DNA of 64,000 nt from Pseudomonas syringae KCTC 12500 (GTDB lineage: Bacteria > Pseudomonadota > Gammaproteobacteria > Pseudomonadales > Pseudomonadaceae). The position numbers and the translations under genes were made by a program. This document shows, one piece after another, positions 37,211-46,001 of the stretch. Each line of letters begins with the position of its first letter. Position 1 is the stretch's first letter. Location: positions 5,739,501-5,803,500 of the forward strand of contig NZ_AYTM02000002.1 of the NCBI RefSeq assembly GCF_000507185.2, read 5' to 3'. Under the pieces are notes generated by a model. The model did not search any database. It was not told the origin of the DNA and saw only the letters and a program-made list of their open reading frames with translations.

Positions 37211-37723
37211 TCAGGGCTTTGGGAGCGCATCAACAAAGCGGTTACACGCCAGGCCGGCTATTCGGGCTGAGTCAGCGTATTTAGCGAGCTCTCCCGCTCG
37301 CGCGTCAGACCTGCTGAGCAGCTCGGAGAGCACCATGGCGGCGCGGCTGGCTGCCTTGCCTCGTTCGGCAGCGCCGGTATTGCCGGGGGCGCAACTGGTT
37401 GCGGCTGCCAGCTTTCCGGCTTCGACGCGCAACCGGTCGCCAGCAGCGTCAGCGACAGCAGCATCAGTGAGCGCAGCGGTCTGTTCTTGTCTCGCATCGT
37501 TTGCCACCTGGTTGGCCGCTTTCTGGCGGCGTTGCTCTTCGGTTCGGTACTCGGTGGTCGTGGTGGCCACCGCTTCGGATTGGGCGCTGACTTCCTCGGC
37601 CCACTTCGCCTTCCAGGCCAGATCGGTGACGGACACGCCGTGCAGGTATGCCCCGTACAGCGCGCCCACCAGAGCCAGCAGGATCAGCAGCAGGCCGACT
37701 GCCTTCCACGGCAGGGCCTTCAC
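37211..37723 (-). CDS. Inner-membrane spanin (Rz-like, DUF2514-type)
   Basis: 170 residues. One N-terminal transmembrane segment (AVGLLLILLALVGALYGAYL), then a long Ala/Glu/Lys-rich helical periplasmic part. This is the i-spanin layout: it links the inner membrane to the outer-membrane Rz1 lipoprotein and fuses the membranes at the end of lysis. Its start overlaps the endolysin stop (ATGA). A smaller lipoprotein gene is nested within it in another frame. Confidence 0.75.
   Translation of the reverse strand: MKALPWKAVGLLLILLALVGALYGAYLHGVSVTDLAWKAKWAEEVSAQSEAVATTTTEYRTEEQRRQKAANQVANDARQEQTAALTDAAVADAAGDRLRVEAGKLAAATSCAPGNTGAAERGKAASRAAMVLSELLSRSDARAGELAKYADSARIAGLACNRFVDALPKP
37258..37497 (-). 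CDS. Embedded Rz1-like outer-membrane spanin lipoprotein
   Basis: 79 residues wholly inside the Rz-like gene in a different frame. It has a basic start (MRDKNRPLRS), a hydrophobic run and a lipobox LLATGCAS, with lipid Cys at residue 23. A proline-rich stretch (QPQPVAPPAIPALP) follows, as in lambda Rz1. Nested Rz/Rz1 arrangements are well known. The lipobox together with the Pro-rich tail makes a chance frame unlikely. A dedicated RBS is not obvious. Confidence 0.75.
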   Translation of the reverse strand: MRDKNRPLRSLMLLSLTLLATGCASKPESWQPQPVAPPAIPALPNEARQPAAPPWCSPSCSAGLTRERESSLNTLTQPE

Positions 37724-38253
37724 GCCACCACCTCAAGCGCACGAGCGTAAAGCGCCTGCCGATCTGCCAAGCCGTTCGTGCCGCCGTTGATACGACGGGT
37801 GATGGTCAAGAAGTCGCCCTTGTCGGCCAGCGAGTTCAGCGCGGCCCGATGCCAGAACCACCCCGCCGACATCGCGGCGTACTGCGCCAGCTCGAGCAAT
37901 TCTGGATGGTTGATCAGATCCAGGCCCAGCGCTTCGGCGCACTCGGCATAGTTCGCCCGCCCAGTGATCTGGATCAGGCCGCGCCCACGGTATTTGGAGC
38001 CATCGCCCGGCACGGTATTGCCCAGGTCTTTGCGCCCCTCGTACCCCAACTGTTGCGGAGTCGGCCCCCAAATCTCGCGGACGTAGCGCAGTTGGCCGGA
38101 CTCATGACCGACCTGGGCGATGAAGGCCGCGATGCGCAGCGGCGTCACGATCTGGTACTTGCTCATCGCCGTATTGAGGACGGGTGCAAAAACGCCGGCT
38201 TTCTGGCCGGCGTTCGGGAGGATCTGCAGTAGTTGCTTCGCGGTGATCGGCAT
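37720..38253 (-). CDS. Phage endolysin, glycoside hydrolase family 19
   Basis: 177 residues of chitinase-like GH19 fold. The catalytic Glu lies in IAQVGHESGQL, with a second acid in EIWGPTPQQ. The motif YRGRGLIQITGRANY is a GH19 hallmark. It has no signal peptide, so it needs a holin that I could not identify in the window. It cleaves the peptidoglycan glycan strand at lysis. The ATG at 38253 has GGAGAAA upstream. It is followed directly by the spanin genes. Confidence 0.88.
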   Translation of the reverse strand: MPITAKQLLQILPNAGQKAGVFAPVLNTAMSKYQIVTPLRIAAFIAQVGHESGQLRYVREIWGPTPQQLGYEGRKDLGNTVPGDGSKYRGRGLIQITGRANYAECAEALGLDLINHPELLELAQYAAMSAGWFWHRAALNSLADKGDFLTITRRINGGTNGLADRQALYARALEVVA

Positions 38254-38267
38254 CGGTGTTTCTCCAG

Positions 38268-38295
38268 GCAAAAAAATACCCGCTCGATGGCGGGG
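38268..38295 (-). terminator. Intrinsic terminator upstream of the endolysin
   Basis: On the minus strand, stem CCCGC/GCGGG (38279-38294) is followed by ATTTTTTT and then the endolysin RBS. It would stop leftward late transcription unless that is antiterminated. Confidence 0.6.
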
Positions 38296-38317
38296 TGCGG
38301 GTGCTGCTGTTCTGGTG

Positions 38318-39655
38318 TTATGCGGCGGCAGGTTCTGGGGCTGGTTGAATCGATGCCTTGAGCGCCGCCAGTTCGGCACGCAGCTCTACCGATTCGGAGT
38401 GCAGCTCTTTGACTGCGCCCATCAGATCGGTGATCAAGGCCATTGGGTCCAACTGTTGAATGCGCGCGTTGCCGCTTTCGTCGACGCCGTCCTTCTCGCC
38501 GGTCACGGCCAGGGGATTTACCGCCTGCGCCTCATGTGCAATCAGGCCTTGATAGGTGGTGCCATCGCCACGAAACACTGCGCCGAACACCTTGCGCTGG
38601 TAGGTGACGATTCTGTAAGCGTTGATGCGATCGCGGTACGAAGGCACTTTCGCATCGGCGATGTACTTCTTGAACCGGTAGTCAGACCCGAACAAGGTCA
38701 TGGTCCCGACGTAGGTGTTGTCGATCCACACGTCAACGTTCGAGCCGGTCCAGTTGTAGTTGTAAACCGTTCCGCCACGCCCAGCGCTCAGACCCGCCCG
38801 GCACCAAGTGCCCGCCGATGCCAGCCGCCCCGTGACTTCATAAGCCCCCTGCAAGGTCAATATTCCTGCAGCTGAGTTTATAAGCCTGACGTCGAAGTCG
38901 GCGGCTGTTTTGCCGTAATGGAAGTCGATGTAAGGACTGGTGTTGCTGAGTTCAAGCCCGGCAAAGGTCGGGGCTGAATCTGGCCCTACGCCCAATGAAT
39001 TCCGTGCTGTTGCCTGAGAGTTACCCCCGGTTCCGCCTGATGCGATACCGATTGGGGCAGCAGTTACAGACAACGACGGCACACTTAGCAACCCGTCGTA
39101 GCTGTAGCTCATGCTTGGCCCGGTTGCAGTATTGGCCCCGTTGACGGAGCGCCAAGTAAACCCGCCGCTACCGCCACCACGGTTAACAATAAAGTGCCCC
39201 TCGCCGTTGCCAGAGGCGTTCCAGCCCATATACAAGCCTTGGACATTGTAAATGGCGCTTGCCTGTTGTACCCCGACCTCAGAGAAAAGTGCCCGCCCGT
39301 CAATGCGGCCTGTGCCTCCTTTCGCCAGTGGCAGCATGTCGTAGTTGCCGGTGCTGCCCAGCGCCGCAAGTGTATTACCCCAGCGCTGGTTTACCGCATT
39401 GAACGCATCTGTCAGCGCCTTTGGGTAACCCTGGACTGGCTCAATGGAATATGCAGCGCCACTAACGGTTGCGCCCGTGTAGGCCGGGATAATCGCCAGC
39501 ACGGTTTCGCTGATGATGTTGAATACCTCGTAACGGCGGCCGTCAGGCCCATTGAAACCATCGCCGATCCTTGAGGCCGTGAACGTTGTGCCGGTGCCGG
39601 TTACAGTCGTGGAATTTTGGGTGACGGCTACTGTGCCGTTTCTCGACCAAGGCAT
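38318..39655 (-). CDS. Tail fibre protein with C-terminal S74 intramolecular chaperone
   Basis: 445 residues. The N-terminal beta-rich, Gly/Thr-rich region (TTVTGTGTTFTASRIGD) would attach to the tail. The C-terminal ~120 residues form a Peptidase_S74 chaperone: the self-cleaving Ser-Asp motif occurs in GSDYRFKKYI, then YRIVTYQ, GLIAHEAQ and a final trimeric coiled coil (VKELHSESVELRAELAALKA). The fibre probably trimerises and then cuts itself. It is a receptor-binding candidate downstream of J. Confidence 0.85.
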   Translation of the reverse strand: MPWSRNGTVAVTQNSTTVTGTGTTFTASRIGDGFNGPDGRRYEVFNIISETVLAIIPAYTGATVSGAAYSIEPVQGYPKALTDAFNAVNQRWGNTLAALGSTGNYDMLPLAKGGTGRIDGRALFSEVGVQQASAIYNVQGLYMGWNASGNGEGHFIVNRGGGSGGFTWRSVNGANTATGPSMSYSYDGLLSVPSLSVTAAPIGIASGGTGGNSQATARNSLGVGPDSAPTFAGLELSNTSPYIDFHYGKTAADFDVRLINSAAGILTLQGAYEVTGRLASAGTWCRAGLSAGRGGTVYNYNWTGSNVDVWIDNTYVGTMTLFGSDYRFKKYIADAKVPSYRDRINAYRIVTYQRKVFGAVFRGDGTTYQGLIAHEAQAVNPLAVTGEKDGVDESGNARIQQLDPMALITDLMGAVKELHSESVELRAELAALKASIQPAPEPAAA

Positions 39656-39680
39656 ATGATTTACTCACTTAAATAGTTTG

Positions 39681-40361
39681 TCAGACATTCATCTTTGCGA
39701 AGACTGCCGGTAAAAAGAATGCTGTCGGGTTGGCCGCTGCTATAGTTATTGCGTATAGCTTTTTATTCGGGAAATCCCACCAACAGTAAAGCGCCCTTGA
39801 TATGGCACTACCTGAGTTCAAACCCATGCCGAACGAGTTGATGAGCAGATATTCGTTTTCGGGAAAGTTGAATGGCACTGAGTAGTAACAACGAACCAGA
39901 TTTTGCGATGAATAATCAAATCGCTCGTAGGTCCAATTTTGAAACGCGCGAGTAAAGTTTGCGCTCGGCGTTCCTGAATCGAATAGTAGCTTGTTGCTTG
40001 CGTCCCAAATCCGGAACCCGAAGGAGGCAACAGGCTGCGCGCCAAATTGGGCAACAAAGTAGCGCCCGTTCGGCTGCGCTGTGTTGACGTCATATGCCCG
40101 AACATAGAAACCCGTCCAATTGCCAGCAGAACCTATAAGTCGCATAGCGCAAAGACCTGCCACAGCGTTGACCGTATCGGGCCTGACAAACACCAGAGGA
40201 GGCTCTTGAGATGTAACAACTGTCGGGAAATACGTGGTGGAACCCAGTCCGTTTTCTTCTGTAGGCTGAAATCGGCCCGCCGCTATAACCATAAGACGGG
40301 CGTATTCAGAGTCGAGAACTACTACGTTACTATTATTTGAAAACTGAATACCGTAGGACAT
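39681..40361 (-). CDS. Phage tail-associated protein, unknown (MSYGIQF type)
   Basis: 226 residues, rich in aromatic residues and beta-strand-like throughout. It opens MSYGIQFSNNSN, and the neighbour upstream opens MSYGIRVWGAD, so the two are probably related. Its ATG overlaps the stop of that neighbour by one base (40361). Position between J and the S74 fibre suggests a tail-tip decoration or receptor-binding accessory. Confidence 0.6.
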   Translation of the reverse strand: MSYGIQFSNNSNVVVLDSEYARLMVIAAGRFQPTEENGLGSTTYFPTVVTSQEPPLVFVRPDTVNAVAGLCAMRLIGSAGNWTGFYVRAYDVNTAQPNGRYFVAQFGAQPVASFGFRIWDASNKLLFDSGTPSANFTRAFQNWTYERFDYSSQNLVRCYYSVPFNFPENEYLLINSFGMGLNSGSAISRALYCWWDFPNKKLYAITIAAANPTAFFLPAVFAKMNV

Positions 40362-40681
40362 CAAGAAAACCTCATAACAAGAAGTCTCATTGTTCCGCCT
40401 GACACTGTGCTTGAACTGTAGGTCCGGGTGTGGTTGTAAACACGCGCAACTCCATCAAGCAATTCAGTTTCGTGCTGCCTCTGATTTGAGTAATAAGCAC
40501 CCACTGGAATTACAATCGCGACCCCGTTACCCGGCCCGACTCCCGGCACAGCAAAGTCTTGGCTGGTCTTTGTGGTGCCGGAGAATGTGACAAGCGTCGA
40601 CAGCGCAACACGAATCGTGAATGAATTTTCGTCAAGCTGAAGGGCGCCATCAGCGCCCCATACCCTTATCCCGTAGCTCAT
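40361..40681 (-). CDS. Small tail-associated protein (MSYGIR type)
   Basis: 106 residues, beta-rich, sharing the MSYGI start with the next gene. The ATG at 40681 overlaps the stop of the J gene (ATGA), so translation is coupled to J. It may be an accessory of the J-fibre complex. No enzymatic motif is seen. Confidence 0.6.
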   Translation of the reverse strand: MSYGIRVWGADGALQLDENSFTIRVALSTLVTFSGTTKTSQDFAVPGVGPGNGVAIVIPVGAYYSNQRQHETELLDGVARVYNHTRTYSSSTVSGGTMRLLVMRFS

Positions 40682-43600
40682 ACGCTCAAGTTCCCCCACT
40701 GATAGCGAATCTGGCCTTTCTCATCAAATACTTTGCCGCCCGCGCTATTTACAGTTTGTCGGCCTCCGCCGCCGAGTGCGCTGTTGTACTCGAATTCACC
40801 AGTCACAAAGTTAATCTTCAAGCCTCTCTGGCCAGCGACGTAGTCACTGGATTGAAGGCTCTGCGTAAGCTTGGCAACCCCGATAGAGGCGTCCTCAATA
40901 AATGCCGAACGGATAAATGTCTGCCCGCCAGTAATGCCGAAAAACGACTGCGGCGATTGCGAGCTGGTATTCATCACCAAGAACGTGTCGGCCCTCACTA
41001 CGAACTGCGAGGTCGTGCCTGCCGCCCCGCTTTCAAGTCCAAGACCGAACCCGGCCGCGTACGGGATGTTGTTTTGCGTGAGCTCCATTTTCACCGACCA
41101 GATTCCGGCCAGCTTGTTGTTGGTGGTGGCCAGGGCGCTGGTTGTCTGCTGAACCGCAACTGTCGCGTCGTTTGCCTTGGCCTGCGCCGTCTCAATCCGG
41201 GTAGACAACGCACCGTCAGCGTTAGACCTCGTGAGCGCTTCGGACTGAATGGCCGCCTGAACCGTCGTCTGGTTTGTGGTTACCGTGGCAGTCAGGTTGG
41301 TTATCTGCTGCGCAGTCGCCTCCCTGTCCGTGGCTTGCGCTGTTTCAACGATGCTGATCTTTGCGTCGTTGCCCGCCACCCGAGCATCAAGCAAGGTGGT
41401 GCGCTGAGCCTGCGCAAAGTCATTTTCTGTCCGTACCCTCACCTCCTGCGCGTAGTTGGCTGTGTCTTCCCAAGCTTTCAGCGCCGCGGCCATTTCACCC
41501 TCGACGTTGTCGTCTCTCGTCGACGCCTGCAGAGCATTCAGTTGAGTGGCGGTCGCCGTGGTCTTGCCGTCAACCTTCGAGATATCGACGGCGTTCTTGC
41601 TGACCTGCGCGGCCTGGGCATTGGCCGACCGGATCGACTGGCCGGTGTTGACCCAGTACAGCGGGTTCGGTGGGCCGTTTGACCCGTCGGCCTTGGCAGG
41701 GACTGGATCAATGGCCGTCCAGAGGTTATCGCCCACGCGCACGGTGTTGTCGCGCACATAGGCATCGGTCGGCACATAGACCAGCGCGTCGGTGATTTCG
41801 CCGATATTGGCTTTGAGCTCTTCCAGGCGCTCGTTAACGGAACCAGGTCCGTCGCCGTCGATGAGGTCGAGCCTGCCAAGCAAGTGTTCACCGAACTGGC
41901 TTTCGGTCAGCTGCTTGTCCAGCAGATCCAGAACAGGGCTTGCATCGCTGCTGGTCTGCCCCATGACGCCCACGCCGGTCGGATACCACGGCCCCACGTT
42001 GCCGGTCCGATCCACCAGGCGCGCCCAGAAGAAGAACGTCACGCCCGCCTTCAACGACTGCATGACGTGTTCCGACTGCGGGTAGGCCAGGTCGCTGAGC
42101 TTCGTGGCCTTGGCCAGGTCTGTCGTCGGCCCGTACCAGATTTCCGTGCGCTGCGTGTCCTCCGCACCAGGTGGGAAAGTCCACTTGAGCGCGATCCCAA
42201 ATATCAGCGAGGTGGCTGTCAGTGAGGTTACGGCAGGCGGCAGGCCCTCTTTACCCTTGAGCTGGGTCAGGATCGAATTCCGCCAGCTCGACGAGATGTC
42301 ATAGGCGCTGACGGCACGTACGCGGGCGAGATAGGCACCGGCATAGATGCCAGTGATGTCGACGCTGGTGGAGCCGGTACGCTGCACCTTGATCCAGTTG
42401 CCGCTGTCCTTGCGCCACTCGACATCATAAGCCACCGCGCCGGCCACGGCGGGCCAGCTGATGGTCATCGTTGTAACGGCCAGGCCTTGCGCGATCGCCG
42501 TCGTCGAAGTCAGCGAAACGCTGGCAGGCGATGGAACAACGGTGATCGGAATGACGCTGATGGGACGCTCTTCCAGCCGTGCACCGGTGTCGATGTAGGC
42601 AAACTTGCTCGGCTCGTACTGAAGAGCGGTAATTGCGTACTCGCCTTCCGCACTGCGCTTGACGCTCAGCACCCGGTACAGAGGGATAGCCAAGTCGTCG
42701 GCGTCCAGCGCCCACTGCAACTGTGTGGTAGGCGTCTCGCTGTAAGCGACGGTGACGGTAATCGCCCGGCCTGCTACGGACTGCACGGTACGGCCTTCAG
42801 CCTGACCGCTGGGCAAGTTCACAATCAAACGGTCGCCAGCCTTGGCCAGTGTATCGCGATCGAGCGTCACTACTCTTCCAGCAGCACCAGCAATGCGTCC
42901 GCCGATCTCCCGGCCAGCCAGCAGTGAATCAGCGACCGGTATGATGTATCCCGGCAGCGGGATCGCGCCCTCCATGCCGGTACTGAAGCTGACGGTGCGG
43001 TCTTGGTTGTTGCTCATCACGACCCACTTACCCCGGCGCTGCCCCTCAGAAGCACGTGTGCATCCGATGGCTGTCAGCTCAGTCGGCTTGTCACCGAAGC
43101 GGCGCTGCAGCACAGGGTCGGCGAACGGGATGACGTCGGTGTCGTAGTTGTTGTCCGGGTTGTCGTAACCAACGATTGCCCGGGTGTAGCGCGTCTTCGC
43201 CGAGGCGCTGCCATAAGTGAATTTGCCGTCGATGACGTTGGCGCGAGTGAAGACGTAATCGAAGTCCTGGCTCCGCGGCATATCGGCTTGCGCAACGAGC
43301 TGGCCCTGGGCCCAGTAGGTCATGCCTCGATAAATGCCGGAGATATCGCGCAGCAGCGACCAGGCATTGGCCTTGCCCTGCAGGTTCATATCGCACAGGA
43401 AGCGAGGCTCTACGCTGCCGGCTCCGTTCGGGACATCCTGATCGCAGTACTGCGCGATGCGATACAGCTCCCACTTGTCGACCATCCACGGCTTGATGCG
43501 TTTACCGAGGCCAAACCGGTCTTGAGTGCATACGCCATATGTCACCCAGGCAGGGTTGTTGGTCCATGCCTCTTTCATGGAGCCGTCCCACACGCCCGAA

Positions 43601-44400
43601 TAAGTGCGACTGAACGGATCGTAATTGCTCGGCACCTGCCATTTCCGCGCCTTGCACTTGACCGTTACCGCGGGAATGTTGGTGAACTGCTCGGCGTCGA
43701 ACTCGATGTAGAGCAGCGCCGTATTCGGGTAGCGCAGCTTTGCGTCGATGACCTCTGTGAGCCCGGCCACCAGCATGGTGTCGGCGATCTTGTTGGTGTT
43801 TTGGTTGGCGGTCAGACGGCGGACGCGGATCTGCCAGCCTGATGTCGCGGCGGGTAAATCGATGCGGCGCGACCGCTCGTACCGGGTGGTGGTCTTGCCG
43901 TCCACGGCCTCGAGCAGCGCCTCCTTGTAGCTGCCTCCGTCAGTGGCCACGTCGATAGCGTATTCCATGCGGTAGCCGCCGACATTCCCTTCGTCGTCCT
44001 GCTGCTGGAGCGCGGGCCATGCAAGGCGCACGCGCACGGCTGACAACTGCGTGTTGGTGATCGAGCGCACCCACGGAGAGTCGTTGCGCAACTCGACGTT
44101 GACTGTCGACTCGTTGTCGATTGACGGAATGCCAGGAATGTACGACTGATCAACTGAACCGGTTCGCCACTCCCACTTCACGTTTTGGAAATTGACGTTG
44201 CCGCTTGCATCGTTGATCGGCGTGTTGTCGAGGTAGATGTCGGCAGCCGTAGGCGTGCCTTCAAACTCGCCCTCACCTACGGCGATGAGCAGCTTTGCCA
44301 GGTTGGTGGAGCGCAGGCTATCGGAGGCCTCGGTCGGCGACTTCGGACTGCTGCTGCCGCCTTTTTCACCGTGGATATCGATCTTCAGTGCTGCGCCCAT
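40678..44400 (-). CDS. Host-specificity protein J (central tail fibre/tip)
   Basis: 1240 residues, similar in size and order of regions to lambda gpJ (1132). An N-terminal tail-hub region runs to about 550 (GEGEFEGTPTAADIYLDNT; WDGSMKEAWTNNPAWVTYGV). Fibronectin-type III-like repeats follow (TMTISWPAVAGAVAYDVEWR; ALKWTFPPGAEDTQRTEIWY). The distal part is a coiled-coil and beta stretch with many Thr/Ala/Gln. It binds the host receptor and plugs the tube. The ATG at 44400 with GGAGAAA upstream is preferred over a 17-residue extension. Confidence 0.9.
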   Translation of the reverse strand: MGAALKIDIHGEKGGSSSPKSPTEASDSLRSTNLAKLLIAVGEGEFEGTPTAADIYLDNTPINDASGNVNFQNVKWEWRTGSVDQSYIPGIPSIDNESTVNVELRNDSPWVRSITNTQLSAVRVRLAWPALQQQDDEGNVGGYRMEYAIDVATDGGSYKEALLEAVDGKTTTRYERSRRIDLPAATSGWQIRVRRLTANQNTNKIADTMLVAGLTEVIDAKLRYPNTALLYIEFDAEQFTNIPAVTVKCKARKWQVPSNYDPFSRTYSGVWDGSMKEAWTNNPAWVTYGVCTQDRFGLGKRIKPWMVDKWELYRIAQYCDQDVPNGAGSVEPRFLCDMNLQGKANAWSLLRDISGIYRGMTYWAQGQLVAQADMPRSQDFDYVFTRANVIDGKFTYGSASAKTRYTRAIVGYDNPDNNYDTDVIPFADPVLQRRFGDKPTELTAIGCTRASEGQRRGKWVVMSNNQDRTVSFSTGMEGAIPLPGYIIPVADSLLAGREIGGRIAGAAGRVVTLDRDTLAKAGDRLIVNLPSGQAEGRTVQSVAGRAITVTVAYSETPTTQLQWALDADDLAIPLYRVLSVKRSAEGEYAITALQYEPSKFAYIDTGARLEERPISVIPITVVPSPASVSLTSTTAIAQGLAVTTMTISWPAVAGAVAYDVEWRKDSGNWIKVQRTGSTSVDITGIYAGAYLARVRAVSAYDISSSWRNSILTQLKGKEGLPPAVTSLTATSLIFGIALKWTFPPGAEDTQRTEIWYGPTTDLAKATKLSDLAYPQSEHVMQSLKAGVTFFFWARLVDRTGNVGPWYPTGVGVMGQTSSDASPVLDLLDKQLTESQFGEHLLGRLDLIDGDGPGSVNERLEELKANIGEITDALVYVPTDAYVRDNTVRVGDNLWTAIDPVPAKADGSNGPPNPLYWVNTGQSIRSANAQAAQVSKNAVDISKVDGKTTATATQLNALQASTRDDNVEGEMAAALKAWEDTANYAQEVRVRTENDFAQAQRTTLLDARVAGNDAKISIVETAQATDREATAQQITNLTATVTTNQTTVQAAIQSEALTRSNADGALSTRIETAQAKANDATVAVQQTTSALATTNNKLAGIWSVKMELTQNNIPYAAGFGLGLESGAAGTTSQFVVRADTFLVMNTSSQSPQSFFGITGGQTFIRSAFIEDASIGVAKLTQSLQSSDYVAGQRGLKINFVTGEFEYNSALGGGGRQTVNSAGGKVFDEKGQIRYQWGNLSV

Positions 44401-44416
44401 GCTTTTCTCCAGGCAT

Positions 44417-44438
44417 AAAAAAACCGCCTCTCGGGCGG
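44417..44438 (-). terminator. Intrinsic terminator between tail genes I and J
   Basis: On the minus strand, stem CCGCC/GGCGG with a short loop is followed by seven T, then the J RBS GGAGAAA. It lies inside the late operon. Confidence 0.65.
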
Positions 44439-44457
44439 CGTGGTCTCGCAAAAGTGG

Positions 44458-45051
44458 TTACATTTTGTCTTCTGCGTAAATCGAGGCCGAAATGATCGCC
44501 CCGCCCCAACGCCTCTCGCCGATGCAGATCGGGACCGGGTTGCCGCTGGCCGTGGTGTTCTTGGCGCTGCCGAATGCGTAGGACGGGGAGTTTTCCGGTG
44601 ATGCGCTCTGTTTCAGTCCGGAGGCCTGGGGGCTGAGCATCTGGATTACGCCGCCAGCAGCTGAGCCGATACCTGCCGCCAAGAACGCAGGCTGAGAGCC
44701 CGGCGCGACGAAAAACGACGCAATGATTAGTGCCACACCCAAAACGGTCTGGAGCACACCGGCTCGCTTGCTGCCATGAATAACGGGCACTACACGCACC
44801 TCACGTGATCCGCCTAGGCCAAAGCCGTCCTCTCCGACGTTCTTACCGTTACGGAATATCGCGAAGCGCATGCCCAGTCGGTCAAGGCGTCGGATCTCGT
44901 CAGCGAAACCCTCAAGCGTTGCCTTCAATGCCTTGAAGACTTCCCAGGTCTGTCCTGAGTCAATCTGTCTGCGATGAACTCGGCCGAACTTGCGGGCGAG
45001 CGATCCTGATAGCTTGATCGTGCTCATGGGTGAGTAGTGAATGGCTGCCAT
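44458..45051 (-). CDS. Tail assembly protein I-like
   Basis: 197 residues. An N-terminal part (STIKLSGSLARKFGRVHRRQ) is followed by a hydrophobic Ala/Gly segment (VLGVALIIASFFVAPGSQPAFLAAG, outline) typical of lambda gpI. The C-terminal part is Ser/Gly-rich (SFAFGSAKNT-like, here YAFGSAKNTTASGNPVPI). gpI acts in tail-tip assembly together with K. The ATG at 45051 has GGAGAAA upstream. Order K-(moron pair)-I-J follows lambda. Confidence 0.75.
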   Translation of the reverse strand: MAAIHYSPMSTIKLSGSLARKFGRVHRRQIDSGQTWEVFKALKATLEGFADEIRRLDRLGMRFAIFRNGKNVGEDGFGLGGSREVRVVPVIHGSKRAGVLQTVLGVALIIASFFVAPGSQPAFLAAGIGSAAGGVIQMLSPQASGLKQSASPENSPSYAFGSAKNTTASGNPVPICIGERRWGGAIISASIYAEDKM

Positions 45052-45067
45052 GTGTTTCTCCGGGCAA

Positions 45068-45094
45068 TAAAAAACCGCCCGGAGGCGGCCTTTT
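45068..45094 (-). terminator. Intrinsic terminator between the lipoprotein moron and tail gene I
   Basis: On the minus strand, stem CCGCC/GGCGG (45075-45088) is followed by six T and then the I-gene RBS. It ends the moron transcript or regulates the late operon. Confidence 0.65.
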
Positions 45095-45106
45095 GAAAAG
45101 ATTGAC

Positions 45107-45529
45107 TCATTGGTATTCGACGTAGGGGCCAATATAAAAACCACCCATATCACCAGTAATCCTGTAAATGCTCTCATGCCCGTTCTGCACGTTCGCAGAT
45201 ATAGTCCTGACAGCTGCGCCTGCGCATAATCCAGACTCCGCAAGACCTACACCAATACTTGGACTACCAGTCTTCAGGTAAAAGCTCGCGCGCTGACCAG
45301 TTCCTACCTTGGCGGCCTTGCGACCATCCACGTAGACAACGATATCGCAGCCCGACCCAACCAAGTCCTTGTCTCGAATGACCGTAACTTTCCCGCTATC
45401 ACCGGCAGGTTTCGTTTGATAAGCATAAAGCTCGTCAGCTGGCACAGGCTCCGCTTGGCCAACGGATATTGGTGCACTAGAACAGCCGGCAAGCAGCGCC
45501 AACGACAGAGTCCCTATTAACATTCGCAT
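45107..45529 (-). CDS. Prophage lipoprotein (DUF2846-like), possible superinfection-exclusion factor
   Basis: 140 residues with a type II signal peptide: MRMLIGTLSLALLAGC and lipid Cys near residue 16, followed by SSAP. The Ser at +2 favours outer-membrane sorting. The mature part resembles DUF2846 lipoproteins (SGKVTVIRDKDLVGSGCDI; YVDGRKAAKVGTGQ). It lies inside the tail operon between K and I, with its own terminator. Phage lipoproteins in such places (for example Llp of T5) block receptors against superinfection. That function is only a hypothesis here. Confidence 0.7.
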   Translation of the reverse strand: MRMLIGTLSLALLAGCSSAPISVGQAEPVPADELYAYQTKPAGDSGKVTVIRDKDLVGSGCDIVVYVDGRKAAKVGTGQRASFYLKTGSPSIGVGLAESGLCAGAAVRTISANVQNGHESIYRITGDMGGFYIGPYVEYQ

Positions 45530-45668
45530 GATGATCCCTCCATGAGTAAAACCAAAGACTAGCACTGACCTGGTCGCCCATCCAGCGTGGATGGAATGCC
45601 AGTGGCGTCAGGACAGTTCGAGTAGTAGCGTCTTGCCTCGCTTGAGGCTAACCCAACGAGACCAACTT

Positions 45669-45971
45669 ATGAACGATCCAAAACAGGCTCTCGATAAAAT
45701 AGAGGATCTTCTCAGCGCCGCACGCGGGACCGACGATCTGTTTCAGCGTGCCGCGGCCTTCAGTGCGATATCAATCCTTGTGAAGAACTTGGATGACTAT
45801 TTCAAAGAGCGTGCCCCATACGCTGGTGAAAATATTGAGCGTCTGCGCGCTCACGCATCGTCAATGCTCGGATACGACGTGACGCTTGGCCACAGCACAG
45901 AGCAGCATCACGTATGGGCTCTATCTGCAATTTCGGCGCTGAGCGAAGCTCTCGACAAGCTCGGTAGATAA
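45669..45971 (+). CDS. Small helical moron protein, unknown function
   Basis: 100 residues, acidic and helical (NDPKQALDKIEDLLSAARG). The ATG at 45669 is chosen over an upstream in-frame start because the latter lacks an RBS. It is divergent from the lipoprotein gene and reads against the late operon, so it is likely expressed from its own promoter in the 139-base gap. No family is recognised. Confidence 0.6.
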   Translation: MNDPKQALDKIEDLLSAARGTDDLFQRAAAFSAISILVKNLDDYFKERAPYAGENIERLRAHASSMLGYDVTLGHSTEQHHVWALSAISALSEALDKLGR

Positions 45972-46001
45972 AGGACTTTCCCGGTCACTGGCCCTGCCGC
46001 A

